Below, piece after piece: positions 15,992-24,953 of a DNA stretch of 64,000 bases (positions within the stretch are counted from its first letter, which is position 1; each line of letters opens with the position of its first letter). Origin of the DNA: Salinibacter sp. 10B (GTDB taxonomy: Bacteria > Bacteroidota > Rhodothermia > Rhodothermales > Salinibacteraceae); the NCBI RefSeq assembly GCF_002954405.1, contig NZ_MQWC01000004.1:2685909-2749908 (forward strand), given 5' to 3'. The notes below the pieces were generated by a model that saw nothing but the letters and a program-made list of their open reading frames with translations, was not told the origin of the DNA and did not search any database. A program made the position numbers and the translations under genes.

Positions 15992-18900
15992 TTAGTGTGG
16001 AGGGGTGGCATCGGTTTGGGTTGTCGTTTCCAGCAGGGCATCCGGGGCGGCATCCAGGAAGGGAGAGGGGCGGCGGGTGTAGCCGCGTTCCTGCTTCGGA
16101 TAGGTAAGCACGAGGTGGCGCTCGGCGCGCGTCATGCCCACGTAGAGGAGGCGTCGGCTTTCCCGGCGCTCCTCAGGATCGCGGGCAAAGTACGGGGGAA
16201 AGGCATTGTCGTGCACGTCCATGCACACCACGCGCTCAAATTCAAGTCCTTTTGCGCTGTGATAGGTCGAAAGGGTGACCACGTCGTCGCCCGTCGCGGT
16301 GTCATTATCGCCCCAGAGCGCGAGGTGCGTCAGCAACTCCTCCAGCGCGTCGCTTAGGAGCGGGCGGTCGGCATACGGAGAAAACAGAGCGTTGAGGCGG
16401 CGAGCGAGGCCCGGTTGCAGTCCACTGTCGGCCGTGGGAATGGTCTCTTCCTTGATGAGGGTGTAGAGCAGGTGTTGTCGAAGCCGGTCGGTGAGAGCGC
16501 GGGGGAGCATGGAGCGCAGGTCGGGGCCGGCGGGCGATGCGTCGCGGAGGGCCCACACGTAGCCGACCTGGAGCAATGCCTCAGCGTCCGGCGACAGGGC
16601 GTCGGGCGACGGCTCTTCGTAGGTGAGGGCCGCCGCAAGCAGTGGCAGCAGCGACTCGTGGGCCTGGATGCGATGCTGGCGGGCACGCTCTTGTTGAAAG
16701 TGGGTCAGCAGGCGCTGTTGATCCTTGCAATCATCGAGGGCGCGGTGGGCGGTCGAGGTTGTGTCGTCCAACAACTGGGCCCGAAGGGCTGCGGCGCTGT
16801 AGCGGCGGAGGTCGGGGAAGAGCTCGTGCGCGGCGGGCAGGAGGTCGTAGGTCGTGGTCCAGCGGGCGTCGGCGGCGTGCTCGGCGTCGAGGCGGCGCAG
16901 GACACGGAAGTCGTACCGCTGGCCGTTGTGGGCCACGAGCGGCGCGGTCCCGACGAAGTCGCAGAGATCGGCCCACACCTCCGCCTCCGGGCGCGCGTCT
17001 GCAAAATCGGTGCCCGGGTCGAGGTCACACACCTCCCGCAGCGTCTCGCGCTCGTCCTCGGTCAGGTCGTCGGGCAACTCAACCAGGGCGGAAAATTCGT
17101 CCACGATCGTTCCGTTACGCACCTTCAGCGCCCCGATCTCGGCTACGCGGCACTGGCGGGGATCGGTGCTGGTGGCCTCCAGATCAACCATAACGTACTC
17201 GGGAAAGAGCGGCTCGGCGGCGGACGGTCCCGTGGCGGCCTGCAGGCATTTGAAGAGCCGGACCGATGGACTGTGAAACGTCTGCTCCGGATCCACCACG
17301 GAAATGTCGCTCGGATCGAAGCCGAGCAAGGTATTCTGCTCCGCTGGCAGCGATGCGTCGGGGGCGAGCAGCAGAACCTGGGGCGGCGTATTCGGGTCGG
17401 GGAGGGCGTCGGTACGGTCGGCCCAGCGGAGGAACGCCTCCAGGTCCGTTGTGAGAACGATGTCCTGCGGCCCCAGCGGGGGAATGCCATCCTCTGCGGG
17501 TCTCGCGAAGAGGGCCTCCTGTGCTTCGGGCAGCGGCGCGGGCGGATCGGACTCCAGGTTGAGCGCCCGTCGCACGAGTTGACGCCAGAGCCGGGTGATC
17601 TGCGGCGTCCGGTGGTGCAAGAGAAGGCGGGGAGGGGGCGAGGAGTGCTGAGCCGTTGCCCACTGCGAGAGCACCTCTCCAGCCTCTCGAATCGAGGGCA
17701 GCTCCGTCGGGTCGGTGAGGGACGCTGTATGTTGGGAGAGCAACTGGAGGGGGCCGCCGATTTGGCGCAGGGCGTCCGTCACGAATCCGCCAATGGTCCG
17801 ATCGTCGTTCCGGGTCATGGGGAGGAGGTTGCGAATGGTGGCGTAGACGCGGTCGAGCCGATCGTTGGCCTGGTCGAGTCCGGCCGCGTGACGGGCCTTT
17901 TGGTTGGAGACGACGGTCTGGAAGACGGTCCAGTCACTGTGATCGGGCATCTGGCGGCGCGCAAAGTCGCGGAGGCGGGCCATAACCTCGTCCGGCAGCA
18001 GCTGGTCGAGCAATTCATTCATCGGCGCCTCGACGGGACGGTCGCGGCGGCGGGCGTCGATCACGCGGAGCAGGGCATGAAGGGCCCGGGCCGGAGGGGT
18101 ATCGAGCAGATTTTCGGCACTGCTCGTTTCGCAGGCAATGCCGGCCCGCAGCACGTCCCGCTCCAGGGCCGCCAGGCGTCGGTTCCAGCGCGTGAGAACA
18201 GCGATTTCGCCCCGATGGGCTCCGTCCTCGATCCACTCCTGAATCTGCCGCAGGGCAAAGAGCCGCTCGTGCTCTCTATCGTCGCAGGCCACGAGGCGCA
18301 CCGGGGCCGTGCCGTCGGCCTGCGTGTGGATCTCGCCCCGTCGTTTCAGGCGCTCCTCGCCGTCGAGCACGGCCTCGGCTACCGAAAAGATGGAATGGTC
18401 CGAGCGGTAGTTGGTGGTGAGAATGTGTAAGGTGCCGTTCTCTTCCCGGCAGTCGAACTGGTCGATGAAGCGATGCACGTTTTGGGGGCGTGCCCCGCGG
18501 AAGCGGTAGATGGACTGGTCGTCGTCGGCGACGCAGAAGAGGTGAACGCCCTCCGTGCCCAGGCGCCGCACCACGTCGAACTGCACGGGATCGGTATCCT
18601 GAAACTCGTCCACGAGAATCGCGTCGGTCTCTTCCACCAAAGCCGCCCGCACGGCATCGTGCTCACGAAGCAGGTCGCGCGTGTTCACGAGCAGGTCGTC
18701 GAAGTCGAGCGCCCCGCGGTCGGCCAGCATCTCGTTGTAGGCGTGCAGGCCCTCGTTCAGACGCCCGGACACCGTGTCGATGCCGAGCTTGATGCGACTG
18801 ATGCGTGTTTTGACCTGCCGGTAACTGCCCAGATAGTTGCGCTCGCACCACTGCTCATTCTCCTCGTACCACCGCTGCCAGAAGGCGTCGGTGACCGAGT

Positions 18901-19246
18901 CGTCCACCACGACGAAGTCCTCCGGGACGTCGCCCCGATCGGGAAAGGCGCGGAGCGTTTCGTAGCAGAAGTGGTGGATGGTGCCGGCACGCACATGCTG
19001 CGCCTCGGGGCCGACGAGGGCGGCGAGACGGCGGGTGAGCTGGGCGGCGGCCCGGCGCGTGAAGGTGATGAGGACGAGGTGCGACGGCGTCAGTCCGGCG
19101 TGCTCAATGAGGTGGGCCGCTCGGCACACGAGCACGCGGGTTTTTCCGGTGCCCGGCCCGGCGACCACGAGTTGCGGTTCCATCGAGGCCGTCACGGCAG
19201 CTCGTTGGTCGGGGTTGAGGTCGGGCCGGTCGGCGTTTTTCGTCAT
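15992..19246 (-). CDS. UvrD/PcrA-type helicase with internal DEDDh exonuclease domain
   Basis: A 1084-residue protein. Superfamily 1A helicase motifs: Walker A at about 29-36 (AGPGTGKT), motif Ia ITFTRRAA (60-67), motif II VDEFQDTDP (213-221), motif III ADDDQSIYRFRGA (240-252), motif V STYHSAKGLEF (994-1004) and motif VI LLYVGMTRAERH (1034-1045). Between the two motor halves, at about 683-850, sits a DnaQ-like 3'-5' exonuclease with Asp688 and Glu690 in MVDLEATS, the AHNGQRYDFRVL motif (772-783) and HRALDDCKD (834-842), so its catalytic residues look intact. The helicase is likely to unwind DNA with coupled 3'-5' degradation or end processing. It stands alone, with no RecC/AddB partner nearby. 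A role in repair or recombination is inferred. Confidence 0.93.
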   Translation of the reverse strand: MTKNADRPDLNPDQRAAVTASMEPQLVVAGPGTGKTRVLVCRAAHLIEHAGLTPSHLVLITFTRRAAAQLTRRLAALVGPEAQHVRAGTIHHFCYETLRAFPDRGDVPEDFVVVDDSVTDAFWQRWYEENEQWCERNYLGSYRQVKTRISRIKLGIDTVSGRLNEGLHAYNEMLADRGALDFDDLLVNTRDLLREHDAVRAALVEETDAILVDEFQDTDPVQFDVVRRLGTEGVHLFCVADDDQSIYRFRGARPQNVHRFIDQFDCREENGTLHILTTNYRSDHSIFSVAEAVLDGEERLKRRGEIHTQADGTAPVRLVACDDREHERLFALRQIQEWIEDGAHRGEIAVLTRWNRRLAALERDVLRAGIACETSSAENLLDTPPARALHALLRVIDARRRDRPVEAPMNELLDQLLPDEVMARLRDFARRQMPDHSDWTVFQTVVSNQKARHAAGLDQANDRLDRVYATIRNLLPMTRNDDRTIGGFVTDALRQIGGPLQLLSQHTASLTDPTELPSIREAGEVLSQWATAQHSSPPPRLLLHHRTPQITRLWRQLVRRALNLESDPPAPLPEAQEALFARPAEDGIPPLGPQDIVLTTDLEAFLRWADRTDALPDPNTPPQVLLLAPDASLPAEQNTLLGFDPSDISVVDPEQTFHSPSVRLFKCLQAATGPSAAEPLFPEYVMVDLEATSTDPRQCRVAEIGALKVRNGTIVDEFSALVELPDDLTEDERETLREVCDLDPGTDFADARPEAEVWADLCDFVGTAPLVAHNGQRYDFRVLRRLDAEHAADARWTTTYDLLPAAHELFPDLRRYSAAALRAQLLDDTTSTAHRALDDCKDQQRLLTHFQQERARQHRIQAHESLLPLLAAALTYEEPSPDALSPDAEALLQVGYVWALRDASPAGPDLRSMLPRALTDRLRQHLLYTLIKEETIPTADSGLQPGLARRLNALFSPYADRPLLSDALEELLTHLALWGDNDTATGDDVVTLSTYHSAKGLEFERVVCMDVHDNAFPPYFARDPEERRESRRLLYVGMTRAERHLVLTYPKQERGYTRRPSPFLDAAPDALLETTTQTDATPPH

Positions 19247-19331
19247 TGAGGACAGAGGGGCGTGGGGACAGGACGAGGTGCTGTGTTCGGGATGCTACGC
19301 CGGGATTCTGGTTGAAGGTTGGGGGAGGGCG

Positions 19332-20024
19332 TCAGTTTTTGTTGTTGCGGAGGAAGGGGACGAAGCGGACGGGGGCGAGTTCGCGGGTCGAAATCTCGCC
19401 GTTCGCTTTCGTGACCAGGGTGAGGCGCTGCGTACGGCCGGTCGGGCCCACCGGAATGATCATGCGGCCGCCCTCGGCGAGTTGTCGGATGAGTGGGGGC
19501 GGAATCGTCTCCGGGGCCGCCGTCACGATGATGAGGTCGAAGGGGGCACGCTCGGGCCAGCCCTTGAAGCCGTCGGCATTTCGGACGACGACGTTGTCGT
19601 AGCCCAAATTCTGGAGTCGCTTCGTGGCGGTCGTCGCCAGTTCCGGGAGGATTTCGATGGTGTAGACCGAGTCGACGATCTCGGCCAGCACCGCGGCCTG
19701 ATAGCCGGAGCCGGTGCCGATCTCTAGGGCGCGATCCGTTGAGTCGGGAGCTGCCAGTTCCGTCATGCGCGCCACGATGTACGGCTGCGAGATCGTCTGC
19801 TCGTGGCCGATGGGGAGGGGCCGGTCCGCGTACGCCAGTTCCGGGGGATGATTGGGGGCGAAGCGGTGGCGCGGCACCGAGCGCATGGCGTCGAGCACGT
19901 CAGGATCGGAGATGCCTCGTGCTTCGATTTGCTGCTCCACCATTTGGGTGCGGAGCCGCTGGTGCTTCCAGCTCGTGTCCGGCGGGACGGTCAGAAGGAG
20001 GGAGGCAAGGAGGAGGACGAGCAT
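19332..20024 (-). CDS. pcm: Protein-L-isoaspartate O-methyltransferase, exported form
   Basis: A 230-residue protein with a class I SAM methyltransferase fold: AdoMet-binding loop LEIGTGSGYQAAVLAE, the PIMT signatures PRHRFAP and IGHEQTISQPYIVARMTEL, and NADGFKGWPERAPFDLIIVTAA. It methylates isoaspartyl residues in aged proteins so that they can be repaired. The first 15 residues are a hydrophobic signal-like segment (LVLLLASLLLTVP), unusual for Pcm and implying export or inner-membrane tethering. Alternatively the true start is downstream, but no good internal Met precedes the conserved region until MVEQQIEARG. It lies 85 bp after the helicase start on the same strand. Confidence 0.9.
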   Translation of the reverse strand: MLVLLLASLLLTVPPDTSWKHQRLRTQMVEQQIEARGISDPDVLDAMRSVPRHRFAPNHPPELAYADRPLPIGHEQTISQPYIVARMTELAAPDSTDRALEIGTGSGYQAAVLAEIVDSVYTIEILPELATTATKRLQNLGYDNVVVRNADGFKGWPERAPFDLIIVTAAPETIPPPLIRQLAEGGRMIIPVGPTGRTQRLTLVTKANGEISTRELAPVRFVPFLRNNKN

Positions 20025-20339
20025 GCCATGGGAGTCCCGTTTGAAGAGGTGTTATTTCAGATAAGATAAACGGGGCGGGTCGATTTGCGTTCTATTGCCG
20101 TCACACGCAAATGAGAACGTACGTGATGACGAAATCCTATTCGGCTGCACGATGGAATTCCATATCGGGCCGAGCAACTCCATCCGGTGAGGCTGCCGAA
20201 CAGACCGACGGCCTATCACGAAGTACATCTGGGTACAAGGGAGCTTGCTCCAATCGGGAGTGACCGGTACGGCGAAATTCGGCGCGTCCGTGAGACAGGA
20301 GCTGGTCCCGTTCCCATTGTCACGAGTGGCGGTCGGGGG
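20025..20339. other. 315-bp non-coding gap upstream of pcm
   Basis: AT-richer than its neighbours close to pcm (AGATAAGATAAACGG), otherwise without recognisable gene, hairpin terminator or repeat. It presumably holds the pcm promoter. Confidence 0.4.
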
Positions 20340-20762
20340 CTATCGCGTCGAGGAGTCTTCCGGCCAGTGGAATGTGATCGGGACGTCAATGTCGGGATGC
20401 AAGCTCTCGTCCACCGGGCAGTGGCGGGCGGCGCGCTCCAGGCGCTCGCGGGTTTGATCGTCGAGGGGAGCCGGCATCGTCACCTCCGTTTTCAGGGAGT
20501 CGATGCGACGCGGGTTGGAGGCCATTTCCTTCTCCACCGAGATCTCGATGCCGTCCAGGTCGAAGTCGTGTTTATCAGCCTGGATGCCCAGAATCGTCGC
20601 GATACAGCTCCCGAGTGCTGTGGCCACGAGGTCGGTGGGCGAAAAGGAGCGGCCCTGCCCGTGGTTGTCGGTAGGCGCGTCGGTGGTAAGCGTCACCCCA
20701 GAAGGAGTGTGCTCCGCTTTGCAAAGGAGATCGCCGAGATACTTGGTGTCAATCTGGACCAT
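20340..20762 (-). CDS. OsmC family peroxiredoxin-like protein
   Basis: A 140-residue OsmC/YhfA-type protein. The two redox cysteines are present: Cys53 in TALGSCIATILG and Cys115 in AARHCPVDESL. The family reduces organic hydroperoxides as a dimer, or in the YhfA branch has an unclear role. The sequence SPTDLVATALGSC, with the second Cys in an RHCPV-type context, is closer to the YhfA-like branch than to Ohr. It is cytosolic and downstream of the AhpD-like gene on the same strand, with a strong hairpin between them. Confidence 0.9.
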   Translation of the reverse strand: MVQIDTKYLGDLLCKAEHTPSGVTLTTDAPTDNHGQGRSFSPTDLVATALGSCIATILGIQADKHDFDLDGIEISVEKEMASNPRRIDSLKTEVTMPAPLDDQTRERLERAARHCPVDESLHPDIDVPITFHWPEDSSTR

Positions 20763-20787
20763 GGAGAAAATCGTGTTTCAAGAAGAG

Positions 20788-20820
20788 GCGGAAAGGCGTC
20801 CCGACGGGGCGCCTTTCCGC
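20788..20820 (-). terminator. Hairpin between AhpD-like and OsmC genes
   Basis: A perfect 11-bp stem GCGGAAAGGCG / CGCCTTTCCGC with an 11-nt loop. On the minus strand it is followed by CTCTTCTT rather than a pure T run. It is probably an attenuating terminator after the AhpD-like gene, 25 bp upstream of the OsmC start. Confidence 0.6.
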
Positions 20821-20927
20821 TTGACATAGGATACTGGTATGCTTGCCGCAAAGCGCTCCTCTCCGACATCGCTCTCGTGGGACGCGAGGAGCGTCCTCTC
20901 GGTGGGTCCTGGCAAGGCGTGTTCGGG

Positions 20928-21530
20928 TCATTCGGTTCCGTTGGACAGCTCGCACAGATTGTCCGAGCCGATGCCGAGGGGGCGGTTGAGGAGGTTGTAG
21001 TAGTTTTCCAGCGCCACCAGCCACGTGAGTTCCACGACTTCACGCTCGTCGAAGTGTGCGCGAAGTGCATTGAACGTATCGTCCTCTGCATCCACGGTGC
21101 GCGTCACCTCTTCCGCGTACGTTAGGGCGGCCCGCTCGGCCGCGTCGAAGGCCGGATGCGACTCGTACTCCAGGAGCGCGTCCCATTTCTCGGACGACAC
21201 GTCTTCCGCCTGCGCATCGGCCTGCGCGATGTCCTGGCAGAAGGCGCAGCCGTTGATGGTGGCGACGAGTTCCTTCACGAGAAGGCGGAGCGTCGGGGTG
21301 AGCGTAAGCCGGCCTTCCAGTTTGTTCATCTCGTAGGCGAGGCGCAGTCCCTCGGGCATACGGGCCCACACGACCTTCAGCGGCGTGATGACGGTGCCCT
21401 GCTGCCAGCGCGCGAGCATGTAGGTGAGTTGGGTTTTCCACGCGGACGGGTCCTCAATAGGGGCGAGGCGGGGCGATTCGGTCTCGTCGTCGGATGCGGA
21501 TTCGGAAAGCGGCGGTACTGCGTCGGTCAT
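20928..21530 (-). CDS. Carboxymuconolactone decarboxylase (AhpD-like) family protein
   Basis: About 200 residues with the AhpD core: the CxxC thiol pair in INGCAFCQDIAQADA (Cys95 and Cys98 from this start), preceded by LVKELVATI and followed by ERAALTYAEEVTR. The family supplies electrons to peroxiredoxins or acts as an alkylhydroperoxidase, which suits the OsmC neighbour downstream. The N-terminal 30 residues are acidic and low-complexity. An in-frame ATG nine codons upstream (21557) is an equally possible start; neither has a clear ribosome-binding site. Confidence 0.88.
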   Translation of the reverse strand: MTDAVPPLSESASDDETESPRLAPIEDPSAWKTQLTYMLARWQQGTVITPLKVVWARMPEGLRLAYEMNKLEGRLTLTPTLRLLVKELVATINGCAFCQDIAQADAQAEDVSSEKWDALLEYESHPAFDAAERAALTYAEEVTRTVDAEDDTFNALRAHFDEREVVELTWLVALENYYNLLNRPLGIGSDNLCELSNGTE

Positions 21531-21676
21531 GGGGAATGAATGTTGATGAACGATCATCGATCATAGCATTCCCATGACGACGAGGCGGCGCCCTACGTGA
21601 CAGTCCAGTGGCCGATTCATTGTGTCTTTACGCGCGTCGGGCGATGAATCCGTTCGCAGGGGGCGTCCCGTCGGCC

Positions 21677-22744
21677 TTATTCGTCGAGAGGAGCGTGCAA
21701 AAGACTGTCGAGTGAGGGCAGCTGGGCATCCGGAATCCGAGTATCGGGGAGGCGATCGAGGGGACGAGGGAGAAGAAACGAGAGGGTGACGGCACAGTGG
21801 TCGGACGGCGGAGGAGATGCCCCACACCGGATGTTTGCGTCCGTGGGGGCAATGCGTCCCGGCCGATAGAAGATGTAGTCGACCTTCCGGCGGGGCGTGT
21901 CGGCTGGGTGGGTGGCGACGGACTGGCCCGTCACGCGGGCCCCCTCTGCGAAAAAGGCCGGCTGCAGGCTCGTCCCCCGCAGCAGAAGCTCGACCGTGTC
22001 ATTGTCCGAGGAGGTTGGCTCGCTGTTGGAGGCGAGGGCCGAAGCGGAGGACATCGGGCCGTCGATGCTTCCGACAATGAGAACCGGCATCCCCAGGCGG
22101 GCAAGTCGCAGGTATAATCGGTTCACCTCGCGGGCGTGCTGCTCACGGGTGGCCACGGTGGGAGCGTCCAAGTTGATGTTCATAATGAACAGCGGCCATC
22201 CGCCAATGTCGACGACGGTGGTGTGTACGACCGGGTCGGGCCGGAGCCATCGTTCCCAGAAGGCCTGAGAGGAATCTGTCATGCGGGTCCGAACATGTTG
22301 CCGAATCGGAAATCGGCTCCAGACTGTCTGGCCAGACACAATGGACCCCAGTCTCGGCGCGTAGGGACTGTACCGGTCGTTCCACCGCACCGCACTCACG
22401 GTGCCCTTCATTCCAAGTTGCAGCGCCATCGAGTCAAGCACAGAGGAGGACCGCCCGAAATCGACCTCCTGAAGGCCGATAAAATCGGCGTTCGTCTGGC
22501 GGAGAAGGGCCTCGACGCGCTGCAGGACGGACGGGGGCGAATCGCCGCCTTCCGCCAGGTGGCCGAGATTGTAGGTGGCCACCGTGAAAGTGTCTTGGGT
22601 CGACGGGGGCAGGGGCGTAGGGTAGCTCGTACGCTGAGTAAGGTCGGCCTCGGGGCGGGGGCCGGCGTCTGCCCACAGAAAAAACAGACCGAGACAGACA
22701 AGAAGCATCGTTCCCGAGACAAGGACGAAGAGAGTGCGCTTCAT
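21677..22744 (-). CDS. Membrane-anchored endonuclease/exonuclease/phosphatase-family protein with altered active site
   Basis: A 355-residue protein from the ATG at 22744, chosen because it begins the signal-anchor (TLFVLVSGTMLLVCLGLFFLW). The body follows the EEP fold: VATYNLG, LQEVDFGRSS, a NDRYSPYAP stretch, DYIFYRPG and the final SDHCAV. Two catalytic blocks differ from consensus: the usual N-V-H-L block reads MNINLDAP, and the usual G-D-F-N block reads VGSIDGP. Metal-binding Glu and the terminal Asp-His pair are kept, so it may be catalytically weak or have another substrate. It is periplasmic by topology. Nuclease, sphingomyelinase-like or inositol-phosphatase activities all occur in the family. 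Confidence 0.82.
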   Translation of the reverse strand: MKRTLFVLVSGTMLLVCLGLFFLWADAGPRPEADLTQRTSYPTPLPPSTQDTFTVATYNLGHLAEGGDSPPSVLQRVEALLRQTNADFIGLQEVDFGRSSSVLDSMALQLGMKGTVSAVRWNDRYSPYAPRLGSIVSGQTVWSRFPIRQHVRTRMTDSSQAFWERWLRPDPVVHTTVVDIGGWPLFIMNINLDAPTVATREQHAREVNRLYLRLARLGMPVLIVGSIDGPMSSASALASNSEPTSSDNDTVELLLRGTSLQPAFFAEGARVTGQSVATHPADTPRRKVDYIFYRPGRIAPTDANIRCGASPPPSDHCAVTLSFLLPRPLDRLPDTRIPDAQLPSLDSLLHAPLDE

Positions 22745-22897
22745 ATTCGAACGACACATACAAAATGAGCGAGGAGTAGAATCCGATCTCTCTGGGCGGG
22801 GCGCCGAAACAGGAATCCGTGGATCTTTCCTTCCAAACGCAAACGGCACGAGAGGCGCCGCGTCAATGCAGAATCGCACTGACATCTCCACATACGA

Positions 22898-22927
22898 AAG
22901 GGCCTGACCGTGACCGGCCAGGCCCTT
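22898..22927 (-). terminator. Hairpin downstream of susD
   Basis: A 9-bp perfect stem AAGGGCCTG / CAGGCCCTT, extendable by three pairs past an A-C mismatch. A T tract is weak, so termination is likely but not certain. Confidence 0.5.
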
Positions 22928-22998
22928 CCATCTCGTGGTGCGTCACGTTTTCCACGTCGGGTAGAACGATGGCCAGTCGACTGTATTCAGGCCGCAGA

Positions 22999-23033
22999 AT
23001 GCCGAATTCAACACAGCGTGTTCAATTCGGCAT
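22999..23033. repeat. Long near-perfect inverted repeat downstream of susD
   Basis: Arms of 16 nt, ATGCCGAATTCAACAC and GTGTTCAATTCGGCAT, with a single C-C mismatch and a 3-nt loop. It starts 64 bp after the susD stop. It may protect the 3' end of the susCD mRNA, terminate in both directions or bind a protein. Confidence 0.6.
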
Positions 23034-23096
23034 CCGACAGCCTCAGCTTGACTGACCATCGGGAGAGAAGCGTAGAAAAGACGCCGAAACGGTGCG

Positions 23097-24905
23097 TTAG
23101 TATTCCGGATTCTGTTCCAGCTTGGGGTTCACGCTGATTTGGGCTTCCGGAATCGGGAAGAGCGCCCGGTAGTTATCAGACGGCTCCTTGAACCGCCACG
23201 GTCCCGTGAAGGACGGAGCGTACGGCTCATCGACCCGTGTGCCCCCGTGGGCGAACTCGTACCGAATCTGGTCCTGTCGGCGCAGCATTTCAAAGTGAAA
23301 CTCAAAGCCGCGCTCCTGCAGGATGAGCTGATACATCTCCTGCTCCGAGGGCGATCCGGAGAGCTTGTCGGCCCCTGTGCGGGTCCGCACCATATTGAAG
23401 GCGTCCATGGCCGCCGGGGTCGGAGTGCCATTGGCGGCCGTGAGCGCCTCAGCCTTGATCAGGTACATCTCTGCCAGTCGGATGAGCGGGAAGTCATTCC
23501 CCATGTTGGACGCCGACGCGTTCGGGTCCAGCTCAAACTTCATCGGACGGGCGCCGGGCTGTTCGAGCGCCTTCGTGTCCCCTTCCAGAATGATGCTCGG
23601 AATCTTAGGGGTGAAGTTGATCTGATCACTCGAGTTACGGGCCTCCACGATGTTGTTGCCATCGCCGTCGAGGTCCGCGGAATTCGGGTTGCTGAAGCAG
23701 TCGTCGCCGGCGCAGCCCTGATTCGGACCCTCGTACTGCAGACCGGTCATAAACTGGTCCTGCCGCACGTCATTGTTCGGCACGTTGTCGTACGAGTTGT
23801 AGAAGTCGGCGATCGTGGTGAAGCCGTTCCAGGGCCCCGCCTTCCAGGGCTGGTTGTAGTGGAGCATCGCCTGCTCCTTCTGAAAGCCCTGTCCGGACTT
23901 GGCGTTGTAAGTGGCCGCAAAAATGATTTCGTCGTTTCCGGCATTGTCGGCCGCAAAGGGCGCGAAGTAATCCTCCGCGAGGTCGTAGTTGGGCGAGTTG
24001 AGCACCTGGTCGGCCGCCGCAGCTGCCTGTTCATACAGCTCCGGACCCGTGCCCAGCACACTGATGTCCTGATTGTTGGGACCGCCCACCGCAACGCCGT
24101 ACACCTCAGAGTTGAGGAGCAGGCGGGCAAGGAGCCCGTACCCGGCGCCTCGGGTCGCACGACCGTACTCGATATCCCCCTTCGCATCCAGGTTTGCGAT
24201 GACGGAATTCTCACTTGGGTTGTTCACGTCATCCACGGAAATCTCCCCGGAGGAAGCCCCGACCAGTTCCTGCAGGAGGAAGTCGTACACCTCCTTTCGG
24301 GTATTGTGAGGAGGACGATTTTCGGTTGAAACGTTGTTCTGACTGATGAAGTCGTACTGTTCGTTTCCTTCTTCCACCACAATGGGCACACCGCCCCAGA
24401 CGTCCATGAGCCAGTAGTAGTAATAGGCCCGGAGAAAGCGCATCTCAGCCTTGAATTTCGTGGCCTGCTCCTCCGTCAGGTTTCCGGACTCGGCGGCCGC
24501 ATTCACCGTTGAGAGCAGGCTGTTGGTTCGAGACACGCCCGTCTGGAGGTTGCCCCAGGTCGGGTTCAGGTCCGGGTGGGTGGCACTCCACTCGTGCTGC
24601 GTGAGCCGACGCCACTGTCCCCCATCGGCCCAGTCCCCGCCCCGAGTAGGCACCATTACCTCGTCCGAGGTATGCTCTACAAGGTTGAAGGGGGAAAACT
24701 GAAGGTTCCGAAGAGGGGCATACGTTGCCGCGGCGGAGGAGCGGAACTCACTTGCGTTGGTCGGGAAATTCCCCTTTTGAATCTGCCCGAAGGTCTCCTG
24801 CTCGAGCTGTGAGTCACACGCCGTAAACGCAAACGGAAGGGCGAGGATGGTGAGGAGGGCCGTGAGGCGTCCCCACCGGCTGGTATGGAAAGAAGCAATA
24901 TTCAT
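23097..24905 (-). CDS. SusD/RagB-like outer-membrane glycan-binding lipoprotein
   Basis: A 602-residue protein from the ATG at 24905, chosen because it begins a lipoprotein signal ending in the lipobox FTAC. SusD hallmarks: the tetratrico-like segment KFKAEMRFLRAYYYYWLMD followed by WGGVPIVVEEGN, and the C-terminal RagB block FPLIRLAEMYLIKAEALTAANG and ILQERGFEFHFEMLRRQDQIR. The protein sits on the cell surface as a lid over its SusC partner and captures substrate. It is encoded 48 bp after susC on the same strand. The glycan or peptide bound cannot be told, but the island downstream suggests a glycoside. No glycoside hydrolase gene is adjacent. Confidence 0.95.
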   Translation of the reverse strand: MNIASFHTSRWGRLTALLTILALPFAFTACDSQLEQETFGQIQKGNFPTNASEFRSSAAATYAPLRNLQFSPFNLVEHTSDEVMVPTRGGDWADGGQWRRLTQHEWSATHPDLNPTWGNLQTGVSRTNSLLSTVNAAAESGNLTEEQATKFKAEMRFLRAYYYYWLMDVWGGVPIVVEEGNEQYDFISQNNVSTENRPPHNTRKEVYDFLLQELVGASSGEISVDDVNNPSENSVIANLDAKGDIEYGRATRGAGYGLLARLLLNSEVYGVAVGGPNNQDISVLGTGPELYEQAAAAADQVLNSPNYDLAEDYFAPFAADNAGNDEIIFAATYNAKSGQGFQKEQAMLHYNQPWKAGPWNGFTTIADFYNSYDNVPNNDVRQDQFMTGLQYEGPNQGCAGDDCFSNPNSADLDGDGNNIVEARNSSDQINFTPKIPSIILEGDTKALEQPGARPMKFELDPNASASNMGNDFPLIRLAEMYLIKAEALTAANGTPTPAAMDAFNMVRTRTGADKLSGSPSEQEMYQLILQERGFEFHFEMLRRQDQIRYEFAHGGTRVDEPYAPSFTGPWRFKEPSDNYRALFPIPEAQISVNPKLEQNPEY

Positions 24906-24953
24906 CAATCTGCGTGGTTGGATTCGGTAGAGCGAGACAAGAGCTCCGGGCAT

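Larger units (their letters stand above)
22745..23096. other. 352-bp non-coding gap with two hairpins
   Basis: No gene seen. It contains the 3' region of the susD transcript with two inverted repeats (22898-22927 and 22999-23033, separate entries) and the promoter region of the EEP-family gene. Confidence 0.4.

Noticed and set aside
16415-18430. Long plus-strand open frame (671 codons) within the helicase region
   Set aside because: It is antisense to the helicase-exonuclease gene, has no domain resemblance and is rich in Gly/Arg/Val as expected for the complement of a GC-rich gene.
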